A DNA stretch of 64,000 nt from Luscinia megarhynchos (Eukaryota; Chordata; Aves; Passeriformes; Turdidae): NCBI GenBank assembly GCA_034336665.1, contig CM067592.1, positions 35,963,889-36,027,888 of the forward strand. Direction: 5' to 3'. Below are positions 1 through 13,519 of this stretch, piece after piece. Position 1 is the first letter of the stretch, and each line of letters opens with the position of its first letter. The notes beneath the pieces are model-generated. The model saw only the letters and a program-made list of their open reading frames with translations. It ran no database searches and was not told the DNA's origin. Made by a program: the position numbers and the translations under genes.

Positions 1-1741
1 TATAACACTGATGTAGCTATGCTAGCCTTCTTCTTATGGTATCTAAATAATGCATTCAAATCCTTATTTAGACAAGTAGCTGATATTTAATATTGGTTTT
101 GAATTACTGCAGTTAAGATTAATACAGATTTCAGGAAGTTACGGGTTTCTCTGATGTTTTAAAACAGAGCAAATTGTGCAATTAGAATGTTGTTAGCTAT
201 ATTAGTGTTTTATAAGTAGAGCTTATAATAAAAGAAATAAGCTGGCATTTTCAGTTCTTCTATTTTCTCTGTACAGATCTTAATTATCCTACCATAAAAG
301 TTGTAAGTCTTTCACATTTTTGGGGGCCTTTGTATGTGTAATGCAGAGTTCAAGCACTTATTCCTGAATAAAGTCTTTAATTTGGTCTTGCTATAACATA
401 GAAAATATTTAAAGTTTCACAATACATTGCATTTATTGCATACATTCATCAGAAGAAAACAATGTATAAAAGTATTTCAGCTTCCTAGGCAGCATGACAC
501 GGCTAGTGATGTTGTTTGTTTTCAGTATGAAATAATGAAGAATACTTAGTTCAAATATGTTTGCATTTTCCTTCGGGGTATTTTTGAAAATACCTTTTAA
601 AACAAGTTCTCATTTCAATTAAAAAAACTTAAAAGCATTGCACAGAATCAACTTTTGCTCCCAGGGCTGTTTTTACTGATGTTATTCTTTTTAATGCAGT
701 TCCAGCAATTAATATAAATGGTCCTGAGTGGAGACATGTGGAACATAAAGATAATTATTCTGTGTACTGTGACCTCATACAATGAGAGAAGGACATCTAT
801 CTGTCTAGCAACAGAAAGCTATTTCCTATCACATGAAACAGTACTGAAAGAAAAGAAATCCTATCATGATTTAAATTTCTATTTCCTGTTAAAAAATCCC
901 AATACTAAAAACAAATTTGCATTTGATCCCGGGACAACCACAGAGTAAGGAGTCGGAAAAGAATAGTATCTAGTTTTTGTTCCAAAGGAAATACAGGAAA
1001 TGTTATTTTCTGCTCCTGAAGATGAAAATTTATTAGACCTCTCAGCAAATAATTTAGTTTTACAATAGATTACCAGGAATTAGTGAGATTGGTTATGTCC
1101 CTAATTATGGGGTTTTAAAAAATGTCCTTAGTCTACTTAGAAAAATTTTCAAGTAGGACTTCATTATGCTTACAGAATTGTTTAAAGGAGCATAGCACTC
1201 TCAAAATAAGGGTCACAGATGGAATGTAGCAAAGCTAATATAAAAGGTAATGGAAAAATCCACTACTTCTCTTCACTGCTTAAATTACATGATTGAGTAA
1301 ATGGATTTCTCTACTTTCTAGGAGTGTGGTTCTACATTAGTCTAGCAGCAATTAGAGAGAAGAAGTTGCTCTGCCAATTGTCTCCATGAATCATGTAGTT
1401 CATCTTTTTATTGTGTAAAATGTAAAAAATTGCTCCTAATCAATCCACTTCAGTTTTCCATCTCAAAATCATTTATCATCCCTATTTTGCCTAGAGTACT
1501 TCTGAGATGTTTTCCTGAAATTAAGTAAAAGGATGTGGTATTTGTATCAGTGAGCAGATTATAGCTATGTGAGGTAGATCTTACTGGGGCAGCAACAAAA
1601 ACTCTGCGTTTTACCTTTAAAAGTTTCTGACAAATTGATCAATGCTTTTAGAATAATTAATCCACATTTCAGATGTAATAGTCTCTTATATAATAAATAA
1701 AATATGCATCTCTTTTTTACAATAATGGACTCACAGAAAAG
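1..1741. other. AT-rich intergenic sequence, nothing recognised
   Basis: I see no exon-like segment, no repeat family I can name and no long open frame. The 76-codon frame at 718-948 has no recognisable motif. Confidence 0.6.
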
Positions 1742-2860
1742 TATCATAAAACACTCTGAGTTGGAAAGGACTCAGAAGGTTCATTGAATTCAACCCCTGA
1801 CTCTGCACAGCACCAGCCTCAAGAGTCCCACCACGTGCTGAGGGCATTGTCCCGATGCTTCTTGAACTCTGTCAGGTTGGTGCTGTGACCACTGCCCTGG
1901 GGAGCCTGTTCCAGTGTCCAAACACTCTGGGGGAAGAACCTCTCTGTAACACCCAGTCTAAACCTTCTCTGACACAACTTCAGGCCATTCCCTCAGGTCC
2001 TGTCATCACAGAGCAGAGATCAGTGCCTGTCCCTGCTCTTCCCCTCAGTGAAGTTGTACCTGCAGTGAGGTCTGTCCCCAGTCTCCTCCAGCTGAACAGG
2101 CCAAATCACATCAGCTGCTCCTTGTATAGCAAAACCCCCAGCACTGGAGGTGAGGCTGCCCCAGCTCAGGGCAGAGCAGGACAATCCCCTCCCTTGCCCA
2201 GCTGTGTTGCTGTCCCTGATGCCCCCAGGACAGGGCTGCCCCTCCTGGCTCCAGGGCACTGCTGGCTCAGGTTCAGCTTGCCACTGACCAGGACCCCCAG
2301 GTGCCTTTCCATGGCACTGCTCTCCAGCATCCCATTCCCCAGTCTGTCCATACATCCAGGGTTTCCCCATCCCAGATGCAGAATCCAGCACTTTCTCTTG
2401 TTGAACTCCTCATGGTTGGTGATTGCCCAGACCCCTGATTTGTCAAGGTCTCTCTGCAGGGCCTCCCTGCCCTCGAGGGAGTCAGCAGCTCCTCCCAGGT
2501 TTGTATCATCTGCAGACTTGCTCAGTGTCCCTTCCAGTCCTGTGTCCAGTCATTTATGAAGATGTTGAAGAGCAGAGGGTCGAGGATGGAGCCCTGTGGA
2601 ACCCCACCAGTGACAGGTCCCCAGTCTGATGTCACCCCATTCTCTGTAACCCTTTGTGCCTGGCCCGTGATCCATGATGGGGTTATCCAGCTCTGGGCTG
2701 GACATTTTGTCCAGAAGGGTCCTATGAGACTATGGAAGGCTTTACTGAAGTCCAGGAACATCACAACCACTGGCTTCCCTTGGTCAACTCCTATGCCCTT
2801 CAGAGGGCATGCTTATAGGGTGACCAACGCTGATGGACCCCACCATCTTCCAAAACAATT
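1742..2860 (-). mobile_element. CR1 LINE fragment, 3' half with reverse-transcriptase remnant
   Basis: The plus strand shows the reverse complement of a CR1 3' end: the GAGTTGGAAAGGACTC tail, then the familiar GGGGAGCCTGTTCCAGTGTCC block. On the minus strand at 2522-2770 a frame reads [12 protein letters not shown] and later [20 protein letters not shown], the catalytic-core motifs of CR1 reverse transcriptase. The FADD-bearing part is not readable in frame and stops interrupt it, so it is dead. The 3' tail lies at the low coordinate, fixing minus orientation. Confidence 0.9.
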
Positions 2861-2889
2861 TCCCTGTCACAGCACAGCTGGTCTGTAGC

Positions 2890-3400
2890 TGAGCAAATAA
2901 TTTGGCCATAAATAAGAAACCTGGTTCTGCTAGCCTGGTTTAATGGACAGGTCCCTGGGTGAACAAGGGTTGGTTGAGGGACCCTCAGCCAATCTCATTC
3001 AGCCCTAAATCCAGATGTATCATGGACAGGGAGCTGGGTGGTGTTAAGACCTCAACCAGTCACATGTGTAAGCATGGGAAATTTGAAGCCCCTATAAAAG
3101 GAGACATGGAGCAATGAACGAGGCTTTTTGTCACAAGGATCTCTGAGAGTGATATTGTCTCTGTCTCCGACCAATGACCCCATCATATTATGTCCACACA
3201 GGACCTTTCTCACTATTACTCCGAGCAACCTGACATCTGCTCCACCTCTGTTCAGGGCTGGAGGTTTGTTGGCACTTCCAGTTGACAACAGAGATTTTAA
3301 ACTTGGTCACTTTATGGTCACTGTGGCCACGACAGCACCAATCAGTGCTTTGCTCAAGAGACCTCGAGACCCTCTCTGTTAACAAGCATCATACCAAGGA
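2890..3400 (+). mobile_element. Candidate LTR-like insertion inside a CR1
   Basis: This sequence does not match CR1 but sits between two CR1 parts in the same orientation. It has promoter-like features: AGCCAATCTCA, then CCTATAAAAGGAG at about 3091, then TTGGCACTTCCAGTTGACA near 3270, which might be a primer-binding region. I could not find paired TG/CA ends or a target duplication, so family and borders are unsure. Bases 3400-4080 beyond it are unassigned. Confidence 0.35.
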
Positions 3401-4084
3401 GCATTGATCAGCTTCTTTAGTACATGTACCATGAAGTTATCATTGTAGCAGGACTTCTGCCCCCACCACAGGAGAGTTTATCTGTTGTTTGTTGGCTGGT
3501 ACAGTAACTCAGGACATTTTTCTCTCAAATAAGCCTCAGATGAGCCTTGGTGAAGTAGCTTAATCAGGACAGTTTGCCTTGTAGTGAGTTGTATCAGTGC
3601 CACGGGATTGATGCTTTCAGCATTAAACATGCTGTTGTGGAAGAAGATATGGAAAGATAAGCTGGAATTTCTGACTGACAGACACTTCACTTCAAAACCT
3701 ATCAAAGCTACACCATACTTTCACAAAGCAGAAGTCTGCACATTCCCTAAAATGTGTGGAGCTTTCTCCCTGAAGTTAGGACAACTACTTTCTGATTATT
3801 CTTCTGGTGGCTGAGAGAAAGGACTATTGTCACTATTATAACTATCATCAATTTGCTGGTGTTGACTCCTAATCTATACTATTCCTTTACTAGCTATAAT
3901 ATAGGTACCTTTATGCCATTCATTGTTTTATGTGATCCATTAGTTCTTTTGATTTTATCCTGTCCAGTAAGTAACCCTGTTTAAGGCCTTTTATCTGTTA
4001 ATCTCCCATCTATTCAGTAAATTACTTATTTTATAATGGTCTGATTGGCCATCCTTAAGAACTTGTGAATCAGAGTGATTTAGG

Positions 4085-4960
4085 TGCAGGGATTTAGAGC
4101 TGCTACCAAAAATCTGATCCTAAGTCAGGGCTTATCTAAAGCTCTCATTCAATCCATGGCAATCATTCAGGTGTTTAGGAATCTTCTGGATGTGTTTGTG
4201 TCATCTGTGTGGTTTCCCCAGTTAGCATCTGGCAAGCTGAAGTCCCCTGTCAGGACAAGGACGGTTATTTACAAGTGTCTGTTAGTTCCTAGAAGAATTA
4301 TTCATTGGCATTATCATTTTGGCTAGGAGGTCTATAGTATGTTTTCACACTGATATCTACATTATTTGTTTGTCCCCTAAAACTTTTCCAAAGGCTCTCA
4401 GCTGTGCCTGTGACAACTGCAAGCTCCATAGATTCCAGTCCTCCATTACACACCATGTCACCCACCTACATCACCTGCCTATCCCTCCTCAAGATCCTGT
4501 AACCATCCAGTATGGCACAACACTCACAGGGCTCATCCCACTAGGATTGACTCATGCCAGCAACGTTATATCTCTGGGACTGGACCAAGGCCTCGAGCTC
4601 CTTTTGCTCTCTCTTTATGCTGCATGTGTTTGTGTAGGAACATTTTAAGTGTGGTTCACTGTAATTGGCACCTTCTGGAGCAGACTGAAGGATGCCTTTA
4701 GCACTCAGTTCCCCAAGTTTTGGCATGTCATCCCATTCCTCACCATGGGCAAGCCTGGTTTTGTCCGTTGCCCACTTCAAAACTTGTTTAAAGTTCTATC
4801 AATGAGTGCTACTAACTCCTACGCTAGAACCCTCTTCCCTCTCTGAGAAAGGTGCATCCCATCAGATGTTGATAGACCAGGTTCTGGACTGATCAGTCTG
4901 CCAGTTCTTTTTGTTATTCTCTCTTGCTACTGGAATGACCAAGAAAAGCACTACCTGCAC
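4085..4960 (-). mobile_element. CR1 LINE fragment, endonuclease part of ORF2
   Basis: The minus strand reads LKCSYTNTCSIKREQKELEA followed by a degraded WWDE...ILDGYRILRRDRQ block, the start of the CR1 ORF2 endonuclease. Further on comes LVLTGDFSLPDANWG, the GDF..PD..W endonuclease motif. Stops and frameshifts break it. Orientation and order fit it being the 5' part of the same element as 1742-2860. Confidence 0.75.
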
Positions 4961-7410
4961 TCCTGATCCTTGAACCAAACATCAAAGGTGATGATTCACA
5001 GAACTGTCTTATTTTTTAAAAAAGAAACTAAATTATTTTGAACTTTCCTACTTACAGATAGCAAATCACCTACTAAATATAGGCTCCTTTAGGCTTATAC
5101 TCCTCTGAGACTTGCAGAGACTTCTTTTGTGAACAGTAGTATTTTGTATTGGCTTAATGATAGTGATTAGTTCCTAGAATATGGTGTTCATTATGTTCAG
5201 GTTAAAGAACAGTTAGGAGATAGGCTACTAGCTTGTCAGGAAATTATTAAATCTCTGTATTTTGTGTCATATGCAGGTGTGATTTTCATGAATATTGCAA
5301 GGCTTAATTAATTGTTCTTGAGACGCCCTGGCAGAAGAGGTTCTAAAAATTACTGTTGTCTGCATAAATATTTTGAGTCTAGTTTTGTAATCTTCTGGAA
5401 AAAAATTATGTTATTTCAGCTGGTAAAAAGCTAAAATTTCATTTCATTGTAACAGTCAAACTTCTCAAGCTGGTTTCTCTTCTGTGTTGGAGTAAACCCA
5501 AAACTTTCAAAAGTTTTTCACAAGGAAAATTGCATTATAGTAGTATTTTCTGAATAAATTAGGCAGATTTTCAGTTTCATCTTCTCTCAGCAGAAATAAC
5601 TGCCTGATTCAGGACTTTTAAAACCTCTCCAACAAAAACTCCATAGAGCTAACAATATCTATATACACTTCAGCTTGGACAATCAGGATATTTTCTCCAA
5701 AATGTGTTTTTTGAAAATGCTGCAAGCAGATTTACTGATTTAAATATTTTCTGATCAATTAGATCTTACTTGTGATGTAACTGTACACAGAAACTATAAT
5801 CTAAGGTTATTCAAATTTGACTTCTATATCCATTTTTAATTTTGCTGGAAGTAGTGACACCACAAATAAGTCATATTCAGAATGTCATGATGCTCCTATT
5901 CATATGTAATAATGACACTAGAAAGTTCATTAAGACAGCTAGGAGTCTTCTCTAATTGTTTAAGTAAATCAGTGCAATCATTCTGTACATTGTGTGTGAA
6001 ACTTTAATGCCCACAGAGTATAATGGCACCTGGCACCAGAGAGCAAAGCAGTGAGCAGGTTAAATTCTCACCTGCATCCAAAATTCACATTTCAGTGCAT
6101 TCTGACCTGTGGATGGCTATGTGCAAACCAAAATTCACATGGTTTACATGGCCATCCAAGTACAGGAAAAAAGCCTTCAAATTAATAAATTCTGGGTTGA
6201 ATTTTTAAGGCTAGAAGATAGATTGGAAATCTCTTGGACCCAATTAACACGCTGGAAATTTTCTGGGTCAAGTTTCTAGTTAGAATGTTACTGTGTGGTG
6301 AGTTAATCTTTTTAGGTGAAAGTGTCCCAGAACAACAGCAGGAATTTCTTTGTGCTACTGAAATTACCTTCACAGCCAGTGAAAGATGCTTGGAAAAAAC
6401 AAAAAATAAATTCTTATCTCTGGGGACCAAAAATCTAATACTGATGGAAGTATCACTACTAGTGCTCAACAGGATTCTCAGTTTTTCTATGGTCAGTGAA
6501 CGTGGTTCTTCAGAACACTGGGAGGAAGGATGCAAACTGTGTTACAAAAAAAATTTCTCATGGTGCTTGCTTATTATATCACACAGCCTCTGAATCTGGG
6601 TTTCAAAGAGCTGAATTAGAGATTACCATTTATTAGAAATACTGTTTATTCTCCTTCAATGATGCTACATGCAGTTACAGATAGGATACTATATTGCTTG
6701 TGAGTGTGGGAAGAGATTTTTCAGAACTATTTGGAAAAAATGTGGTGCTTCTGAGTGCAGATAAAGGGTTGGTTGGAACAGAAACAGAACTTAGAATGCA
6801 AACACTAGGGTGCTAATGCCACTACTGGCACTAAGGTGGAAGATTACAGGTCCACATTATCTTGGACCTGCTTATTACAAGTTAGCTCAAGAAACACAAG
6901 TAGATAGGTATAAGAAATTAGAGTTTGTTTCCAGCATTACTGCATTCCAACTCCAAGATAATATCACCTTTTAAACAAAATAAACAGCTTTTTTCATGCA
7001 CTTCAATATACTATCCCTATCCAAGCTACAAACCATGTAGTTTCCACTCAGAAGTGACTGCAAATGTGATTCTGTGTCTCTTTATCTGCTTCCCAATCCC
7101 CAAAATTAACTAGGGCTTGGCTGGAGATTCAAGCTTACAGGTGCTGATGTTCAAACTGCTGCCATACGCTTCTACTGGTCTCACAGGCAGAAGTGTAGCA
7201 ATCCATGTCAGATTTGCTTCTTCCTAGGGATTCCTGAAAAAGTAAGAATCAAAAAGGAATGTATTTTCCAGTCTCTCTCTCATGCAGAAGAACAGAGGAG
7301 AAGCATATTGGTAAATTTTGCCTTCAGGAAATTATTTCTCCAAATAATTAAGTTGATAGACTTTTCTGAAAAAAGGTCTGGAATTCCCTGTGAGCTACTC
7401 TTGTACCCTT
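4961..7410. other. Intergenic sequence, nothing recognised
   Basis: I see no named repeat and no exon signature. Two opposed frames at 6182-6593 (117 and 119 codons) overlap each other and have no motif, so they are probably chance. Confidence 0.5.
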
Positions 7411-7411
7411 G

Positions 7412-8530
7412 TTGTGGTTTTGGTTTGCCAATTTGAGATTTCTTGGCCAATGCACCAATTTATGTGGTGGGTTTAGTGTTGGCCAAATCACCAGTGCACC
7501 CACTAGAATAATTCACTTATTTTCTGCTGTGAGACAGGATTAGGAGACAAGCAAAGCAGGCTTTTAATAGTATAAAGAAAACTTAATTAACAGAAACTAA
7601 AAGAAAAAAAATTGTATTAAAACCTTTGGAACACTTCTCCTACCCCCACAGACTCTTTTCCTTCACACTAAGAAAGTACAGAAAAAAATCAGTCAGTTTA
7701 TCACTTCTAGAATAGTCTTTCTCCAATTTACTTAGGGAGAGAAGTATCTCTTATCATGCTATGGAGACTTCTCCACAAGAAAACAGTTCTCTTGTGGCTT
7801 CAATGTCACAGTGAATCAGCTGCCCAGGAGAATGGAAATCTGATCATTGTGTAAAAGTCCCTCCCCCCAGCTTGCAGTTTCCCCACAATTGTTTTTGAGG
7901 CCTCAGTCTTTGGCTAATGGGGTACATTTTTTTGGATGAGCTGTTCAGAAGCAAAGGTTCTCTTCATCTATCTTTGAGACAATGTTCATCTCTGGGAACA
8001 GAGGTCTTCTTCCCTGGGGCAAAGGGTTCTCATGGCTCTTCTCTCTGTTGTAACTTCTCACGGATCACAGCTACTTCAACATCTGCTTGTTCACCATGGA
8101 TGCCTTTGCTCATGTCTGTGATTAGAACACTTCATCCCTCCAAATGCATTTCATGAGTTACAGGGAAAAAGAGTCGTAACTTCTCCATAGCCTTCCAGGA
8201 GGATTTCAGCCCAAGGGTGAGGCATCTCCACCACTCCCTTCCATCTGGAACCTTTCACTTCACTGGCCTCGGTGCCTTCATGTTGTTTCTGTCTGTCTTC
8301 ACTCTGTCACTTTCTCTCACTCGAGAGAGGGTGGCAGTTCTGCAGGTCTCATCTGTGCACTGAAAGGGTTAATATCTCACCTGAGGCCTGCAGATGGTCG
8401 TGTGATCCCTGCTGGATTGTAGCTGGAGATATTTATGGTGGAGAGTTTCCCAGTGGCCGTGCTGGGCACCTGGGCCAGGATAACGGGCCAAGCAAGAAAG
8501 AGGATAAATAATTTAGCTTATGGTCAGCCA
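7412..8530 (-). mobile_element. Candidate LTR or repeat of endogenous retroviral type
   Basis: The segment begins TGTTGTGGTTTTGG, as many songbird LTRs do. It contains AGGCTTTTAATAGTATAAAG followed by an A-rich stretch near 7560-7620, which on the minus strand looks like a U3-R junction with polyadenylation region. I see no retroviral protein sequence and no clear target duplication. Orientation is inferred from similarity remembered from other passerine LTRs. Confidence 0.45.
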
Positions 8531-8954
8531 GCAGAAGTGTCTGGCAGATCTGTGACAAAGAGCTGAGGTTCTAATTATATTTCTCATTATCCTTTTTTTT
8601 ACCAATCTGAGCCCAGTAGACAGTCACTGAGTAACCACAGCTGTCACTATCTTATGTGAGGTAGGATGAGAAATTGAACTGAAAGGATGAGAACCGAGGG
8701 AAACAACATGGCCCCAGGCATTGGCCTTCAGGCTGAACATTGTGACTACTTACTAAAAGTAGAGTTTTATCTACCAGGAGTGGAAAACTAAGGTGGCCAG
8801 AAGGTGATTGTGTGATTTTTCTGTGCAAATAAAACTTAATATGGCATCAGGATCTTCCTCTATGGTGTGGTCCTTAACATGGCCCTAGGTACATAGGCAT
8901 TGAACTACAGGACAATAAGACTTGTGGTTTAGGAATGGTATTCCCCAGTTTAGT

Positions 8955-9545
8955 AATTGTGCCAAAACCACACTGCCATTCACTTCCCCTTCCTACACCA
9001 AACAGAATGCACAAAAGACAGAGGTCATGGGTTGAGATAAGAAAAATTTACTGGAAAGAGCAATGAGACAAGAAAATGAGCTGTAACAGCAACAATATTA
9101 ATGGAAAAAGCGTACAAAGAGAGGGTGATTTACACGTAAAATACTCACAAAGTCCAAGACAATGAAACATCTGCTGATGAAACACCTCCTTCCCTCCATT
9201 TGCCATATTTGTTCAACTGCAAGCCACGCCCTTCTTCCCAGAAGCCACAGGGTCCCTAGCCCAACTCCCAGCAATGATATGAGGTGGTGAAGAACAGCCT
9301 ATCAGCCATGCCAACAAGGCTCCACTCTCTCATGGCTATAGCAAAAATTGACTCTGTCCTGGCTGGAACTAGGACATTATCCACCCTGTATTCTATGTCA
9401 TTTACATCATGCCTGCATCCTACACCTTCCAGCTCTATGCATACACATTTATATAAATATACACCCTTATGTTGCCACTCCAGATCTTCCTGGGACATTT
9501 TAATCCTGGCAGCTCAATTCACCCATCCACTGTTGTGATGTTCTT
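8955..9545 (-). mobile_element. Candidate solo LTR, minus strand
   Basis: The block around 9035-9060 (TTGAGATAAGAAAAATTTACTGG) and the ATTATCCACCCTGTATTCTATG block near 9375 resemble a recurrent passerine LTR in reverse. The edges are approximate. No internal retroviral genes accompany it. Confidence 0.5.
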
Positions 9546-12500
9546 CAGCAACCCAGCTCTTGGGCACATTTGCATCTCATGATGAACTTTTACAGCCAAA
9601 TTCTCTACCTAGTTATATTGTAATTCCTCTATATTATATGATTCAGAACAAGGATGATTTCGTGATTTTATTTGTATTTAAAACCCATTCCTTTAGATGT
9701 CTTTCTTCTTTCTTCCTGTAATTAGTAGTCTCTAATGAGAATTTTTTTTTTATTTCCTTCTCTGCCCATTCCTTTTTGAAAAGCATTCTGGATTAATTTG
9801 ACATACATGGGTCAAAAGTTCAATGTTCTTGATAAATATACTATTTGGTATGTAAAGATTGCATTGCTTTTAGTATACCATCCAGAAGTTCATTCAATGC
9901 TGAAAAAAACACACCCCTGCACATATTAAAGAAAAAAAAATCAACAAATTTCTGCATAATCTTCCTTTATTCCATGAATGCTAGTCTAACTGAGCTAATT
10001 AGCATTTTCATCTGTACCACTTATTTTATCTGCAGTCTTAGATGTGATTTTATGGAGGTTCTTATAGCTGTTCTTAACAAATAATCTATTCCTCTTAATT
10101 TTTTTCAGCATTTAATTTCTTTATAAATTATTGGTGATTTGCAAGCATTACATGTCCATATGTTTCTTTCAAATCTCTAGTCTGCACATTAAAATGGAAA
10201 GGTGTTAAATTTGGAGGCCAAAGACATAAAAAAAATCAACAGCCAGCAGATGTCAAAAAAACATTATCAGACTTTCATAACTGCAATTTACAGAAGAGGC
10301 TGGTTTTGTTTTGATTAGATTTGTTTTGTCTTGTTTTGTTTTGTTTTGTTTTGTTACTATACCTGAAAATCAGCACAATTCAGCTCTACTGGATAATATC
10401 AGCTAGACAAAACTATTTTTATCTAACTACACTCTCCTGCAGTGTTATACCTCTTGACCTAGTAATTCTGTAAACTTGAAATAAACTGACCTTTCACAAT
10501 TCTTATTAGTCTTGTTTCAAGTCCATAAAGAAATCTCATATAAATGATACTTTAAGGGAAGGTATGTAATACACAATCTTTAAAGATAACATTTAAATCT
10601 CATTAATATTAGTTAAATTATTTTTGTTTCACATTTGCCTCCTTTAAACAGGTGTGCTCACTGTTGCCTGCTGGAAATCAACATTAATACAGATGGTAAG
10701 TAAATAGGCATCTCATCTTTCCCGTGCCAGATGTTCACTAATTGTAGAACTGAATAATGGATAATTACACATCCTAATGTATTTATCAGTCCACGTATCT
10801 TTTTAACAATGCAAAGGAAGTAATCTGAGATTTTGTAGGTTTTTACAGCTCTTACTATGCACTAACAAGCAGCTGTCTGAAAAGGCTGCCATATGAAAGA
10901 GAGGCCACATTACCTGGAAACAGGAAGAGTGTGATACCACATGAAATAGAAATTCATTTGACCATGGCTGGGATATGGTTGCTATCATGAGCATCACTCA
11001 GAATTAAAGTTACACTTAAAAAAGGATATGAGATGAGTTTGATTTAACAGTGACCAAGCTAGCTTGTTTCCCATGAACTCCAAACCTTTGAAAGAAGAGG
11101 AGAGAAAAAAACAGAGAGGGGATGACCATATTGCTAACACCACAGTTAACAGCCTTATTGCCTGAAAAAAATGCACTCCCATTTCAGTTATCTTCAAAGG
11201 GAACAAAACCAGGATAATTATCTTCAGAACACATAGACCACTGTATTGCACAGTAGGACTTCGAGGTTGGAATCAAAGTTAAAACACTAAAAATATTTTT
11301 TAATTCCTTCAGGAACTTCACAGGTAAAACTAGAATAAAGTCTGTGAAAAATGGAATTCTAATTCTGAAAGAACCACAGTGCAGCTTTGCAACAATCTAA
11401 GAGGAGAGGGAGTTTAGTGTGAAAGCAGCTAACAGACAGAAAAGCAGTTGAGCTATCCAGCTTTGCCATGGCAAACTAGCTGTCCATCACTGTTTGACAA
11501 CTTTGCACTGCTTCTTGTCCTTGATTTTCCACTAAAGTAATAAAAATGTTCCTGTTTTTCAGCAGTAGAAAATCAGCTGTTCAGCATATCCTAGAGTAAG
11601 CATTGTGCATATTTTTAAAGATCCCTAATCAGAAACAGTAGACTCTTAAAATTTCTGCTGGAAGGCTATAAGAGACAAGAAAATGAAACATATTTTATTG
11701 GAACTATTATACTAAGTGTTATTGTATTTCACCTGGCATCTGTTTGTCTCTTTTCTTTCTCTTTTCCAGTCTTCTTGCCAAGTGACTGCTAATAAAAGGA
11801 TTCAACCTGTGCCATCTGTTGTTTTACTGTTTTACTGTTGCTGCAGCCTCCTGTTTATTATAGCACTACATTTAATCAATTTTTTTTGCCAACAACATTT
11901 AAAATATGCACACATCCTGGTTAACCAGAGAGCCACTGTTAAGAAGCAAAGAGAACCTCCTCAATCATATGTTATACTACATTCTCTTTCATTAACAAGA
12001 CCCACTTAGTCCTGGAGTGCACTTGGAGTGCATCTTAGTCGTGTTGTTTACAGGTTGCTATTTATTAATGCACCTCACTGGAAAGGGCAGGAGAATCCCC
12101 ATATGGTGTATTTCATGGCTGAAATTGATAATTTCGTGTAAACTCTTCAGTTCTTTTCCATGATTAGATGTCTTTCTTGTTTTGCAGCGTTTTTCTTTGC
12201 AAGGGGCAAAGTGCTGGTGTCACTTCAGCTGCTGATAAAATAATTTTGACTTTCACAAGACAAGGAACTGGTAACACTGCAGTTTCTTTTGCTGAGCAGA
12301 ACAACAGATTGCAGCTCTATCACCTTTCTGTCCTCATCATAGGAGCAGAAACCCAGCCAACAGAAGTCCATCAAAGGTGGTGTGCAAGCACTGAAAATGG
12401 ATCTATCTTGCTGTCACATACACAGAGATTAGGCACAAATGAGTAAATACTCAAAAACTCAAAAATGAGGGTTGTTTTTTCTTTTCCAAAGATTTTAGAG

Positions 12501-13390
12501 CTATACCTATCTGTGTCATGAAACACAGCTATGTTCCTCTCTGGTAAAAAGATGAAACGCTTCAGATAAACCATTTGGGCAAGGTATTGCCATTATAACA
12601 TAAAAAACTTTTAAAGCATTTTAGAGTGGTCAGCGACTTCAAATCTGGGTGTCTGGAGAGTGCTCAAACACTTGGGTTTTTTCCCTCCTGTAAGAGACTA
12701 CAATAAATACTTTAAGTAAAGATGGCCTGAGTTTAAGGAGTTCTAAATATGTGGAGGTATTGTATGAGTGAACCAAATGGGAGCTACAAGTACTAAGTGC
12801 TATTAAACAGTGAAAATCAAGAGACGAAGTTGCCAACATTGTTTCCCCATCTTTTAAGTGAAAATAATTTGAAAAAGTGATGCATCTTACTTCTTGCTCT
12901 TCAGGGCTCCAAACTGACCATTAAGGATTTGGCAAAGGATCTTTAAAGCAGGTGGTCAGAATGATTAATACACTTATGCAACAGAACATTTTTCTTTGGT
13001 ATTTCTGAGCTCATGGAAGCAGAGAGGTTAGCAAATCTTAATGCTATTTAATTGTAACTATTTAGCTGCTTTATGTAAAATGTAGGCTTCTCTTAAAGAT
13101 TTTGTTTTCTTCAGATGTTCTTCAAAATGATACTTCCAAAGATAATATCAACTCAAAGTGTGAGTTGTACTTACAGCACAAAAATTAAAATGTAAATTGA
13201 TACTTAAAGATACCTCAAAAATATACTTACATTATTAAATATTGGTTTAAAATAAAAATTCCACATATTATCTTTCCCTGTTTCCAATTTTTCAACATCA
13301 CAGTATCCTGGTATTTAAATTCAATTAGGAGTAACACAAAAACTTAATCTATCTCTCCATTTCTTGGTCTTTCGTTTGATACTGCATCAT
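9546..13390. other. Intergenic sequence with one simple repeat
   Basis: Apart from the TTTTG repeat at 10312-10355 I recognise nothing. Frames of 60-97 codons here show no family motif. Confidence 0.5.
10312..10355 (+). repeat. (TTTTG)n microsatellite
   Basis: This is a run of TTTTG units with a few interruptions, ending in TTTTGTTACT. Confidence 0.9.
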
Positions 13391-13505
13391 GAATCATAGA
13401 ATTGTTAAAGTTGGAAAAGACCTCTAAGACCATTAAGGTCCAACTGTCAACTTATCAACACCACCACGTTCACTGCTAAACTATGTCCTCAAATTTAGCA
13501 AGAAC
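13391..13505 (-). mobile_element. CR1 3' tail, minus strand
   Basis: GAATCATAGAATTGTTAAAG followed by TTGGAAAAGACCTCTAAGACC is the reverse complement of the CR1 3' end. The tail is at the low coordinate, so the element points leftward. It lies immediately beside a plus-strand CR1. Confidence 0.85.
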
Positions 13506-13519
13506 AAATACAGATTCTG

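Noticed and set aside
1855..2559. A 234-codon plus-strand frame, the longest on that strand.
   Set aside because: It is the antisense of a CR1 LINE whose sense strand shows reverse-transcriptase motifs.
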